A DNA stretch of 64,000 bases from Adineta vaga. Lineage: Eukaryota; Rotifera. Positions 11,566 through 22,900 of this stretch are shown piece by piece. The stretch spans positions 8,494,001 through 8,558,000 of the forward strand of contig CP075495.1 of the NCBI GenBank assembly GCA_021613535.1, read 5' to 3'. The position numbers were made by a program, and so were the translations under genes. Position 1 is the first letter of the stretch, and every line of letters starts with the position of its first letter. The notes below the pieces were generated by a model. The model was not told the DNA's origin, searched no databases, and saw nothing but the letters and a program-made list of their open reading frames with translations.

Positions 11566-14327
11566 ATGTCGTCACGTCGAACATCAATGGATACATCATC
11601 AGTAGGAGTAACGAATCTGAATGAAAATTCGACTTACACAGATTCATTCATTGTTCATGATGATAAAAAGTTAAGTGAACAAGAACGAGCACGTATAAAA
11701 GAATTCGGTCAATTATTTAATCGACATAGTTCAATCAATCGTGAATTACTCGAAGAACTTTTTCGTAAAGAACCATCGGAATATACTCAAACAGTTTATC
11801 GTTATGCAAGTCGAATATATCATTGTTTAAGAGAAGAACAAATAAATCCTGTTTTAAAAGCATTATCAAATACAAAAGAAGAGCAAACACAAGCTAAAAA
11901 GGCTACACTTGATGTACCGAAAATTGATTACGCAAGTGATAAACAGAAACGCCGAACACTTAAATTGGCTTTTTCAGTTTTAAGATGTAAGTAGATGCAC
12001 TTTCATATTGGAAATTGATATGAAATTTTTTTCTTCTCTTTAGATCAAAAGGTGATTGAAGAACTTTTGGACGAAACTCAATTCTTCTCGAATTTTCCTG
12101 ACGTAAAAAATTTTCTAATCTTCTTTTCTAATTTCCTAATCAAATTTGTGCATCAATATTTAGTTAAAAGATGAAACAAGTCTTGTTTCTACTATTCTCT
12201 ACGATTATTTAAGTCGTAAATTTCAACCACGTGATGTTCCAGTCGATGTAGATGATAAGGAAGATTTATCAAATAATGATCAATTAGTAACAACAATCGA
12301 ATATGCTATTCTACAAGAACGAACTCATCTTGCTGCTGCATTAGCTCGAAATAGGTATGTTTTAATAGAAACTCGAAATTGATTTTCAAGTAAAAAATAT
12401 CTTTCAGAATCAAATCTCAAGCTTTATCATTGGAAGATCTATTACCAGAAAATGTTCGTGAAGTTCAACAACATTCAGCTGAATTACCCGTTTATGCTTG
12501 GGTAAATTTAATCAAAACTGAGTATGTTAAAAAAGATAATTCATTTTGTTTGCAACTCAATTTTTCCGTTTTGTTTCTTCCAAGTATGGAAACCGTAATA
12601 GAAACTTTCGAAAATGATGAAAATATGAAACGTGTTAAATCTATTCATGATGTGGATAAAAGAGCTTTTTGTACCGATTATCATTGTTCAAATTTATTGA
12701 TATTTCATTACTCACAAAAACACCGTTTTGCTAATCATCGTCTAGTTCGAGATCATCATTTATATTTACAAGATAAATCAAGTTGTATTGCTGCTCATAC
12801 TGTCAGAAAATTAATTACAAGAAAAGATAACATTTGTTTAGCATATGTTAGTGGAGGTATGAAATTTGTGTTGAAAACGTTTTTCAGATACAAATGATCG
12901 GTGATTGTTTAGGTTTACTCCTACAATTACTATTAGTACTTACGGAAGAACTTGAATCGAAAATTTATGCATTTGGTAGTCGTACAGATGAAAATGTTCG
13001 AGAAATTCTGGCGAAAATTAAAACTTTGGGAGTATCAGAAAAACGTAAGTTTCTTTGTAGAGAAATTACATATTGACAATGTTAAGTTCATCAAAGAATC
13101 AAAATATCCTTCGATGAATATTGTTTATAGGTGTGAAGTTATTCAAGGAACGTTTTAGTGATGTAAATTTTGATGAAATTAATATGGAAAATTGTAAAGT
13201 TATTCTATGTAACCCACCGGATACTCGTTCTGCTCTTATACAACCACTTGAATTTCTTTATAACGAAGGCGAAGGTATGTTATTTCTTTTTCTATTGAAG
13301 AGTTCTATTCAAAAAATTATCTGAAATTTTATAGATGTAACGTTATTGAAACATTTCTCTCAACCAACAGAAAATAAAGGTTTTATCCGAGAATGTATTC
13401 AACGTGAAGCAGCATATATGCGACAAGCACTTCGTTGTAAGACTTGGAGAAGATAAATGATTGAAATGTAAAGTTTTCATGTCATATTTAGATACATTGG
13501 CGAAAGCAATTGTTTATGTAACATTTTCAAAGAATAGATCTGAAAATGATGATATTGTTCATTCGACAATCAACGAACAAAATGAACAACGTACACAGCA
13601 GAAAAAAGAGAATGGTGTTTACAAGTAAGAATACCGTTCATACATAATTGAATGATTAGCTACAGACGAACAATTGCAAGACGAATACAGAGATTCAGAA
13701 TCGAATGAATTCTATTTTTAGAATATCACCACCAGTACTTCCAATTCAATTTGGTTTTCGAAATGAACATATGTCTATTCTTCGTCATGGAACTTTCATT
13801 CAATTTGAATCATCACAAAAAATGAATGGTGTTTTTGTTGCTGTTCTATTACGTGAAGTAAAATTTCTTCTAGTAAATAAATCATCTTCATTCATGTGAA
13901 TTTTTCTCTCTAGCGTGAACGACGTCGTTCAGTTATATCAAAAAAGAAAGTTGATGATCGTGATTCTGATGTTGAAAATGAACATAAACCAAAAAAAGAA
14001 TCATCACAAGGTTTTCAATTTGAAACCGAAGTTCGTGCTGCACAACGTCGACAACAACAGCCAAGTAAAACGCAACGTAAAAGTATAGGCACAATATCAT
14101 CAAATCGACGATCAAAATCAAGTGCTAACCTGTCGCGTGATTTAGCTAATTCATCCTTGATACATGCTGAAACAAAACCTGCTCAACAAACTCAACCAGT
14201 TAAAACTGAACCGAAACAATTAACATTATCCGAACGTTTAGCATCGATTGGACGTATTACAAGTACATTAGATACAACTCAAGATGAACCAAATATGGAT
14301 AACGAGTCTGTACAAACAAGAAAATAA
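11566..14327 (+). CDS. NSUN7: NSUN7-like protein of the NOL1/NOP2/Sun RNA methyltransferase family, catalytic cysteines apparently absent
   Basis: NSUN proteins are SAM-dependent RNA cytosine-5 methyltransferases; NSUN7 is the divergent member linked in mammals to sperm function and enhancer RNA. Family landmarks in order: LKLAFSVLRYQKVIEELLDE, DETSLVSTILYDYLSRKFQP, LARNRIKSQALSLEDLLPEN, LPVYAWVNLIKT, VKSIHDVDKRAFCTDYHC, LYLQDKSSCIAAHTVRKL, and a Rossmann part with KIYAFGSRTDENVREI. Exons join with short introns; the junction at 12857-12909 restores SGGLLLQLL. Where active NSUN enzymes carry a Cys after Pro in motif IV and a TC pair in motif VI, this protein has ILCNPPDTRS and IVYVTFSKNRSEND, so the usual nucleophile is missing. 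The C-terminus (about 13920-14327) is basic and disordered. I infer an RNA-binding or pseudo-enzyme role. Confidence 0.85.
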
Positions 14328-14529
14328 ACATTTGATTTGATTTGATTTTTCTTCTCTTTGCGTTTTGTGATCTCATTAAAGCTATTTGTATAGTCGAGCT
14401 TTGCACGATAATTTTTCCTTCCTTTTTCTTTTGTGAATTTTCTATTCCTGCTTTTTGTGAATGACGTAGAGCTTGATAAAAATTTTCATTTTTGATATAC
14501 TATATTATAAAAACATTCAAAAGAGAATG

Positions 14530-14539
14530 ATTATTTCAG
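14530..14539 (+). promoter_or_regulatory. Splice-acceptor-like site before the small gene downstream of NSUN7
   Basis: ttatttcag ends at 14539, seven bases before the ATG at 14547, in a 219-bp gap after the NSUN7 stop. It is compatible with spliced-leader addition or with a 5' UTR intron. Confidence 0.4.
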
Positions 14540-14546
14540 TTCAAAA

Positions 14547-15063
14547 ATGATGAAACATCTTGTCTTGTAGTTTAAACAATTGTTTATATCAACGAAATAT
14601 TCTTTTCCATCAAATATTGTTAATTATTAGGTTAACTGAAGCACGATTCCAAACAAAAATAAATCATGCTGATTATTTCAATGGTACAAAATATCACAAT
14701 AAGAAATCGCTATCAGCACCATTAGACGATATGTCGATTTTGAAATTGATACCCACATTTTCTACAAATGAAAAATATCAAGAAATCATCTATCGATATT
14801 TCTCTGCTATTAGACAATGCAAGTTCGTAGATGATAATGATTGATTTAGTATTTTATTGGGTTAATTCATTTTCTTTTTATATTCGTATAGAGTTACTTT
14901 AGAAAATTCGGAAGAAGTTGTTCAACGTTGTCAAACTTGTAAACTTAGTTATCGATCTCGATGTGTACACTATCAAGACAAAGATGACATCAACTGTTTT
15001 CTTCGTCAGATTATGTTGAAATTAAGAAAATTACAGAAAAGATCGCTTCGAGCTAATATATAA
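14547..15063 (+). CDS. Small Cys-containing protein of unknown function
   Basis: Three-exon model: 14547-14566 (MMKHLVL), 14631 to about 14821, and from about 14891 to the stop at 15063. It gives about 125 residues. The introns (about 64 and 69 nt) have GT-AG ends and join in frame, which supports a real gene although no family was recognised. Five cysteines cluster in the C-terminal half (RQCK, RCQTCKLSYRSRC, DINC), followed by a basic tail RKLQKRSLRANI. The N-terminus is only weakly hydrophobic, so secretion is not established. It could share a transcript with NSUN7, 219 bp upstream. Confidence 0.5.
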
Positions 15064-15755
15064 CTCATGACTGTACGAAAAAAAAATAGAATGTTTCTTT
15101 ACTATTCAGTTTTAATCAATCTATTATTTCGTATGCATTGATTCGTTTCCTTTTTGTCTATCATTCGAAAACAGCCAATAGTAGACATTTGATCATTTTA
15201 TTCATCTAACTGATGTATCGAAATGATTTCTTACTTGAAAACGGATGTGTTTTATTTTCTTCGTTTTCTACACAAAAGAATTTCATTTTTAATGAGTTAA
15301 TTTAAAACGTGACACATTCTGTTGTCGGTCGATTTTATTTCATAACCAAACAAATTTCTCTTCTAGCACGTATACTAATTATCAAAAGAAAGAGTGAAAC
15401 AACACACCTGCTTGCTCGCTTGCTTTTTTTTTGTCAATGATCCTAATTGACACATCATGTGCCTTAAGCCAACAATCATTAGTACACATATATTCTTCAT
15501 TGAACAGCCCCACCCACACCTGTATGTATATAAATAAAATTGTTTGTTTGATGCCACGGCATTAAAAAAAGACAAATGCGGATATCATTTAGTTTATTCT
15601 CACACCTACATGTTTCATTTTTTTCTGTAAAGAAGAAGAAACACACACACACACAAGAAAAACGAAAAACAAAATGGCTAGACGTTTACAAGTACAAATA
15701 AGCAAATAATTAAATTGTTTTATTCAGAGTTTTTCTTTATCTTTAAATTGTTTAT
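15064..15755. other. Gene-free stretch between convergent genes
   Basis: About 690 bp between the stop codons of two converging genes; it should be mostly 3' UTR. It holds an acacacacac run near 15641-15653. No gene was seen. Confidence 0.55.
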
Positions 15756-17941
15756 TTATTGTACAACACCAATGGCAGGAGTTGATTTGGGTGAGGATAA
15801 ATCATGTTGTTTAGTAGAATGTTCATGTGCTTTGAGTCGAAGTGTAGCAATACTACTTGATCGACGAGTTTCATCGAAATCAGCACGTTTAACAAAACTT
15901 GTAATTGAAGATGTTGGTTGATCAGAAGAAGTTTCATTTGAACTACTTATTGAACGTTTACGTTTTTTACTTGGCGATGATGTTGTGCTGCTATTGTTGC
16001 TGCTGCTGCTGTTGTTGTTGCTGTTATTATGACTACTGTTCCCATCATTATTTGAGAATTTTGTTTCATTTGATGATGATTTTTCACTTTCACAAGATGC
16101 TGTTGATACTAGTGAAGCAGCAGCCATTTGTGCTAATTGCTGGAGAATTGCTATATTTGGATATGGTGATCCTAATTGATTAGTTGATGGCCAAAATGGT
16201 GTTGTTGGTGGAAACATTGGTAAACATGCTGCAGTTGCACTGAGAAATGATGATGTCAACGATGAATAAGATGATAGAATTTCTGCTTGAGAAAATGAAC
16301 TCAGACGGTTCAAAAGACTTGCTGGTGGTGCAAATAATGGATGCGAATGAGTATTGGAAAGTAAAGGATGTGCTGTTGGTGTTGATGATGTATTTAAAAC
16401 ACATGCTGGATTCATTTTTTCACGTTTACGCCATTTAGCACGACGATTTTGAAACCATACTTGTACGCGTGCTTCAGTTAGATCAATTCTCATTGCTAAT
16501 TCTTCTCTAAAGAAACAAAAAAACATGATGAATTGTTGTCTAATTAATTGATGATAAGAAAAAGCTTAAAGCGAATACTTTGCATAATAAGCTTGATAAT
16601 CTGATGATTCAGTTCTCTTTTTCTTCTTCTTCTTCTTCTTTTTTTCAATCAATTCAAACGTGTGTAAATAAGTGTAGAAAACATCAACACCTGATTTATC
16701 CCTTTTTGTGTATTAATACGATGTGATGATTCTTTCGTTTCTTCTCTTTTCATTTTAATCTATTGTATTCATTTTATCGCAGAAGTATGTGAAAGAGTCT
16801 TTCTTTAAACAAATAAAACTCATCAAAACGATCAGAGGTGTCTAATCGAAGTTTATCACCAAAACAATCTCTCGCTTCTTCGTGCGATAAGTGTCTATAA
16901 CAACAATTTCCAACTGTGATACTATGAAATATATAAGTGTTGACATAGGTATTTAATAAATGATTGGTTGATGAGGAAGAAATAAATCGGTATAGACAAA
17001 CATCATTGCATGAAAATTTTCTATTGAGAAAAGGAGGTGCATGAAGCTCTCTTAACAATAAGTACCTCTACTTTTTTTTTCTTCGTTTTTTTTCTCTTAC
17101 TGTGCAGTTCATATAATTGTTAATCAAAGATAAGTGGCTAGAGAGAAGATTGTGTATACAAATCAGAAGTAGGACAGAGAAATTTTTTCAAAATTCTCAT
17201 AAGAGAACAAGCTGAGAGAAAGAGAGAGTGACTATTTCGATTTCGTTTAGTTTAAGTGATTGACGATTATTGAAGTAAACGGATGCCAAACAACTGCGCG
17301 AGTAACCAATTTTATGAAGAAAAAAAAAATTGATTTGCATCGATCGATGCGTTTCGTTGTTTCTTCTTTGAAAATGTTTACATTCATTTCTTCAAATATA
17401 TTATAATAATAAAAAAAACATTCCTAATGAGGTTTTCTTTTTTCTACCAATATGCAAACAAAAACGTTGTTTAATGATGTAATACTAGTTAAATGCTTCA
17501 AAATCAATCGAATTCAGGTTTTTATCTTACCTCATAAAAACATCAGGATAATGTGTACGTTGAAAAGCCTTTTCTAATTCTTCCAATTGTAATGATGTAA
17601 ATGTTGTTCTAAAATTGAAAAATGATGTTCTGAGATGTAGATATATAAGTAATAAAAAAAAAGTCATATTACCTATAACGTCGTTGTTTTCGTTTGTGAT
17701 TTTCATCATCACTATATCCACTTAAACTATCACTTTCTTCTTTTTCGAGATTTTCGGAACCCATAGGTGCAGTTGAAGAAATACCGACCATTTTTGTTAA
17801 TCGATCTCTAACTGGACTAGTCACTAGTTGTTGAGTGTAAAGATTGATCGAATGACGAGAATGTTGTGAATAAGCTTCATTTTTCCAGTTAATCTCGTGT
17901 CTTTCTTTATCTTGGCTATGTTTAATATCTGTCATCTTCAT
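15756..17941 (-). CDS. ARX: Aristaless-related (ARX-type) paired-class homeobox transcription factor
   Basis: DNA-binding transcription factor of the Q50 paired-class aristaless group. The homeodomain is built from three exons: KRKQRRYR, then [20 protein letters not shown] to FMR (about 17534-17610), then [19 protein letters not shown] onward (16509 down). The intron before EEL lies at homeodomain position 46/47, the usual paired-class site; the other falls near the homeodomain start. The C-terminus has an OAR (aristaless) motif, [15 protein letters not shown], which separates ARX/ALX-type genes from other paired-class genes. Between them lie Ser/Asn runs and a nuclear basic patch, [10 protein letters not shown] chose MKMTDIKHS at 17941 as the start; the open frame extends upstream to 18172 but its composition looks like 5' UTR. 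ALX/PRRX are alternatives. One intron (about 16510-17530) is about 1 kb, far longer than its neighbours. Confidence 0.88.
15985..16032 (-). repeat. Trinucleotide-rich tract coding for Asn/Ser run in ARX-like protein
   Basis: Plus-strand ctgctgctgctgttgttgttgctgttatt reads on the minus strand as a mixed Asn/Ser homopolymer between the homeodomain and the OAR motif. Confidence 0.75.
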
Positions 17942-19906
17942 TGAACGATCAAACGAATGTGTATTTATGCTTCTATTTCTCTTTCTCTCTCTTCCTTCCG
18001 AGAATATGTTAGTTAATTTTTCTCGTGTCGAGACATATATGACAATCACTAGGTGCAAAATTGGCTTCGTGTCGATTGTATGACAATTGATTGGTAGAGA
18101 AGAAGAAGAGAAAAAAATAACAAACCAGAGAGAAAGAGAGAGAGAGAAGAGTTTTTTTCTTCTCCTCTTCAATTGCCGTCGTTCGTTTATGATTGGATGT
18201 ATTATATTAAAATCAGAGGTAAAAAGAAAAAGAAAAGAATTCTTCTAGATTGATTTGTTGTTTACATAGCTTAAGAAGAGAAGAAAGAGGAAACAAAACT
18301 TATTTTTTTTATTATTAGAGAAAAAGAAACAGAGAGAAAAGCTATTCTCTCGTCCAATTAAAACGTAGATTGATGGCTTTCGATTAATGTTATGTATACC
18401 TATCATCAGACATAAATAAATATACTAATCATTGAATTAATTAGGTATTAGACGTCTTTCCAATTAGTGAATATTAACTTTTAATTATATAAATATTTCG
18501 ATGTATATCATGATGTGAATACAAAATGTGATTTGATTTTTGTCAAACAATTGCGTCGTTATAATTCGGTTGTTTCTGGTCAACAATAACACCTAAGTAT
18601 CCCTCAAGCAATGCTCTATTTTCGAGCTCTTTTTTTTCCAATTATTCCCTATTAGTTGTTTTGTTGATCAAAGTTTTTCAATGTTGTTAATGTTTTCTTT
18701 TTTTTATCTCTGAGAAATTGTTTTTATATTCTAAGAAGTCTTGAAATAATTCAATCATTTCTTCTCATTTCCTATCGTCATCATTAACCTATGTTTTACT
18801 TGCTTGATGATGTTGTTTGTATAATTCAACGCCCGATGATCAAACGTTTCTGTGTATACGAGCGCGCACTTTTATAGTGTTATACTTCGTTCAACGAAAA
18901 GGAATTAGTATAATAGTGTAAACGGTTATGTATTTAAATACGATTCAATATTGTCTCGTCTCGTGTGTTTGTCTATGTGTTTGATCGTCATAATGAAGCA
19001 CTTACCGTGTGATTGACTTTTTTTTTTCTCTCTTTACTGAAATATCGTTGTAGACATATTCATGCAATTTCTATCTTAGAGTTGATTGTTATTCTTCTTT
19101 TTTTCTTATAAAAAAATCACGTTTATAAACATTATTTTGTAATCAAACATGTTTTGATCAATTTTATAAAATTATCTCGATGTTCAGAAAAAAAATAACA
19201 TAAATTCAATCGACTGTAGAAGTACTACGATAACATTTCATTACTTATGTTGAGATAGTCTTAATCTTTAATTGTCAAGAGTTTACGTCGAATCATTTAA
19301 ATTTATCGAATAAGGCTTCTTGATAAGGATTCTTATGTATCCTACAGATAACAAAATTCTCTCTTTCGATTTACTGTCTCAATAATCATTCTTATGGATC
19401 AGACGAAGCTTTTATGAGGACACTAATAAATAAACATAATCAATGTTCATTCAGATTATCAATAATAGTTCAATAGACAATGATTTGTATTAGTTAATTG
19501 ACTGAAAAGAAACAAATTTCATTTTTATTTTATACTCTTTTAAAGCTCATTTCGTAACTAGATGTTTTTACAAACATTTCAATGAATATTTAATGCAATT
19601 TACTGAACATATAATTATAAGCACATACATTACTATTTTATTACACCACTGTGTTATAGTGACATCTTTTTTATATGAACATTTTCATCATAGAAACAAA
19701 TAATAAAAGATATATCAAACCATATGATTTAATCGATTTCTAATATGGTTGTATTTTGAAAATTTATGAACTTGTACATGAATGTTTATTCATCTCTTTT
19801 CTGTTGGCATTTATATCAACTAATCATATAAGATTTTCTTATTTGATGTACTACTAGACTGTTAGTAGTAGAATTCGACTAGTTTGGTTTTTCGTATTGA
19901 TATCAT
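17942..19906. promoter_or_regulatory. About 2 kb gene-free region upstream of the ARX-like gene and of PIKfyve
   Basis: The longest non-coding span in the window, lying between divergent start codons of a developmental regulator and PIKfyve. It is AT-rich with polypyrimidine and GA-rich runs (18125-18150, 18210-18240, 18290-18340). No gene, tRNA or repeat unit was recognised. By position it is the likely home of ARX control elements. Confidence 0.5.
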
Positions 19907-22900
19907 ATGGATAGTCCTTCGAAAAACCCAGCAACAGCATCATTATCAGCAGCAGCAGCAGGCTCAGATGATCGCTTTCTCGGTGAATCGATGCTGCGTC
20001 GAATCGCAAATTTTGGTCTTGAACGAAATGCAAATCAAAACAAACATTGGATGCCTGATAGTGCTGGTAAAAGATAATGTGATTATGTTTATTTTTCTTA
20101 TCGTTCATCTCTTCTAGGTAAAGAGTGTTATGATTGTCAAGAAAAATTTACACATTTTCGTCGACGACATCATTGTAAACTATTCATTTTTAGCTTTCTT
20201 TTCTTATTTACTTGAAAATCTTATATTTAGGTCGTATTTGTGGTCTTCTCTTCTGTAATCGATGTTGTTCATATGAAACTCAAGTAAAATTAGCTGGTTT
20301 TACTGAATCTAATGTTCGTTTGTGTGCATATTGTTCATCAGCCTTAGCCAAACTTCCAAAACTGCAACAATACCAACCACATCGTCTAATCAACCATATC
20401 AAGCATCGACATCTGTTGTCGATTCACCTCAACATCAACAACAACAATCTCAAGATATAAGTACTTCCGATAGTACATTTAATCCCGATCATTTTTCTCT
20501 ATCAAAAGCTTCGAATGATCATCTTTTTTCCCATGTTGATCATGAACATTCCACAAATCCAAAAGAACAAACGTTAACTGAGACAGAATCAGATTCAAAA
20601 CATTCACAACAACCATCACAACAACGAACAAATACAAATTTTAATTTAAAAACATTATTCAATGAAATCTTTCGTACATCGCAAGGTTTACAAATGCAAA
20701 AACAATGGATTCGTTTTCGAACAATTGAATGCGTCGCTGGAAAAGAGATTATCGATTGGTTAATGAAAAATCAACGTGCAGCTGTTGCATCCGAAGCGAA
20801 ATTATTATGTCAATGTTTTCTAAATGAACTATATTTAGAACCTGTTGTATTACCACAAACATCATTTATCGAGTTTAAAGGTGATCAAACATTGTATAAA
20901 CTAGGAAAAGTACAAACAAATTAAATTTGTATATTTTTAATTGATTGAATTTGATTTTTAGCACGGATTAGAACGTGATCCTCCTGTAGATACAAGTCCA
21001 TTTCGAAGTGGAAGTATAATATCAACAACTTCAAACGATTCAACAAATACTGGTAGATTTATTCAAATATTTCTACATTGTTCTTTTCCTAGTATAACTA
21101 TTTGAATGACTTTTTAGACACGTATCAACAAAAGATTGCCAGATCAACTGGTGTTCTAATTGGTACTGATCTTAATTGTGTGCAGTTTAATTCTCAAGTT
21201 GCAAATACAGTGCAAGATGATACAACATCTGTGAGTAGTAAAAAAGAAACCAGTGATTTCAATATGCCAATCGATGGAAATGAACAAGGTAATGATATGA
21301 CATTATTCTTCGATTTATGATATGTATGTTTGTTTTCTTTAGTTGAGGAAACTGATGGAAATTCAACAAATAAACAAACACTACCTGGTGATCTAATAGC
21401 AGCTTTATATAATGAATATGAAGAATTATTATTAAAACAAATTCTTATTCAATTTCATGTTGATCAAGAATGGTTTTCGATTATATTAAATATTTGTCGA
21501 ACATTAGCAAAACGTGTTCGTGTTTCATCTGTAACTAATGATTCAACACCGAATAATGACATAAGACGTAATGTTAAATTTAAAAAATTACCTGGTGGTT
21601 TAAAAACTGAAAGTCAAATTATTAACGGTTGTGTTTTTACTAAAAATGTTATTCATCGTAGTATGTCTTCAAAACTCGATGGACCACGTGTTCTATTACT
21701 TAAATCACAAATTGAATATCAACGTAGTGATGATCATCGTTTAACAACACTTGAACCTGTACTTAATCAAGAACAACATTATCTTTCTTCCTATGTTGAT
21801 AAAATCAATTTACATTATAAACCTGATATTCTTGTTGTAGAAAAAACTGTTAGCAGGTAAAATTCTTGAAAAATTGTCAAAGAAAACACTACAATTTGTT
21901 TTTACATATAGATTAGCACAAGATTTTATTATTGCTAATGGTCTTGTTTTAATCTATAATGTGAAAGAAAGTATTATGCAACGTTTAGCTAAATGTTTAT
22001 GTACAACAATATTGACATCAATTGATAGTCGTCTGCCATTGCATGTTCGACCGCCTTTAGGTCGTTGTGAATATTTTGAAATAAAAGAATTTGAATTAAA
22101 TAATAGTTATAAGAAACGTTTAATGTTTTTTGCTGGTTGTCCACCGGAATATGGTTGTACAGTATTAATACGTGGTGGAACATTACAACAATTAAAAGTT
22201 GTTAAATCTATCATGAGATTATTTTTATTAATTACATATAGTACACAATTAGAACAAGCATTTTTAAATGATTGTTATGCACAAATAATTAATAATCAAA
22301 CAGATTTATCTCTTATTAGACAATTTGATTTAGAACAATATATTGATTCAGTAGTTACAAATAAACAAGCAATTATTGATTTGATTTCCAATGGTCTTGT
22401 TTTATCTACATCACCATATGTTCGATATAATTCTCCACATATATTAACATGTACAAATCAACAATATTTACCAAATGAATTACTTTATCAAAATATTTAT
22501 AATACTAAATATCAACAACGAAAAGAAAATAGTGTTAGTTCAAATGATGATGATAATCATATCAAAGATGCAAATTCATACAGTTGGTTTTACAATTCAC
22601 CATATAATAATGAAATAATTCATGTTCAAGATAAACATCCATTTATTAAAGATAAAACACTTCTACCTGGAATTAATCAAGATACAAAAGTAAATTCTTT
22701 CGTTTTTTTTGTTGAATATATATCTATATCTCTATATATATTATTTATCTTTCATATTTTTAGGCTGTCTATGCTCATTATCGAGCATCAGGTGGTCGAT
22801 GTCATTTTCGTCGACGTCGTTGGTATGATTGGTTAACTCTCTATCAACAACAACAACCTCGTGATCAACCATTAGAAACAATATTTGCACCATATCTTGA

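Noticed and set aside
12857-12888. 31-nt intron in NSUN7
   Set aside because: Too short and gives a poor frame; the acceptor about 20 bases further on gives a normal 53-nt intron and restores SGGLLLQLL.
17942-18172. Upstream in-frame extension of the ARX-like protein
   Set aside because: Reads as Lys/Arg and Ser/Leu runs typical of GA-rich leader; MKMTDIKHS gives a normal start.
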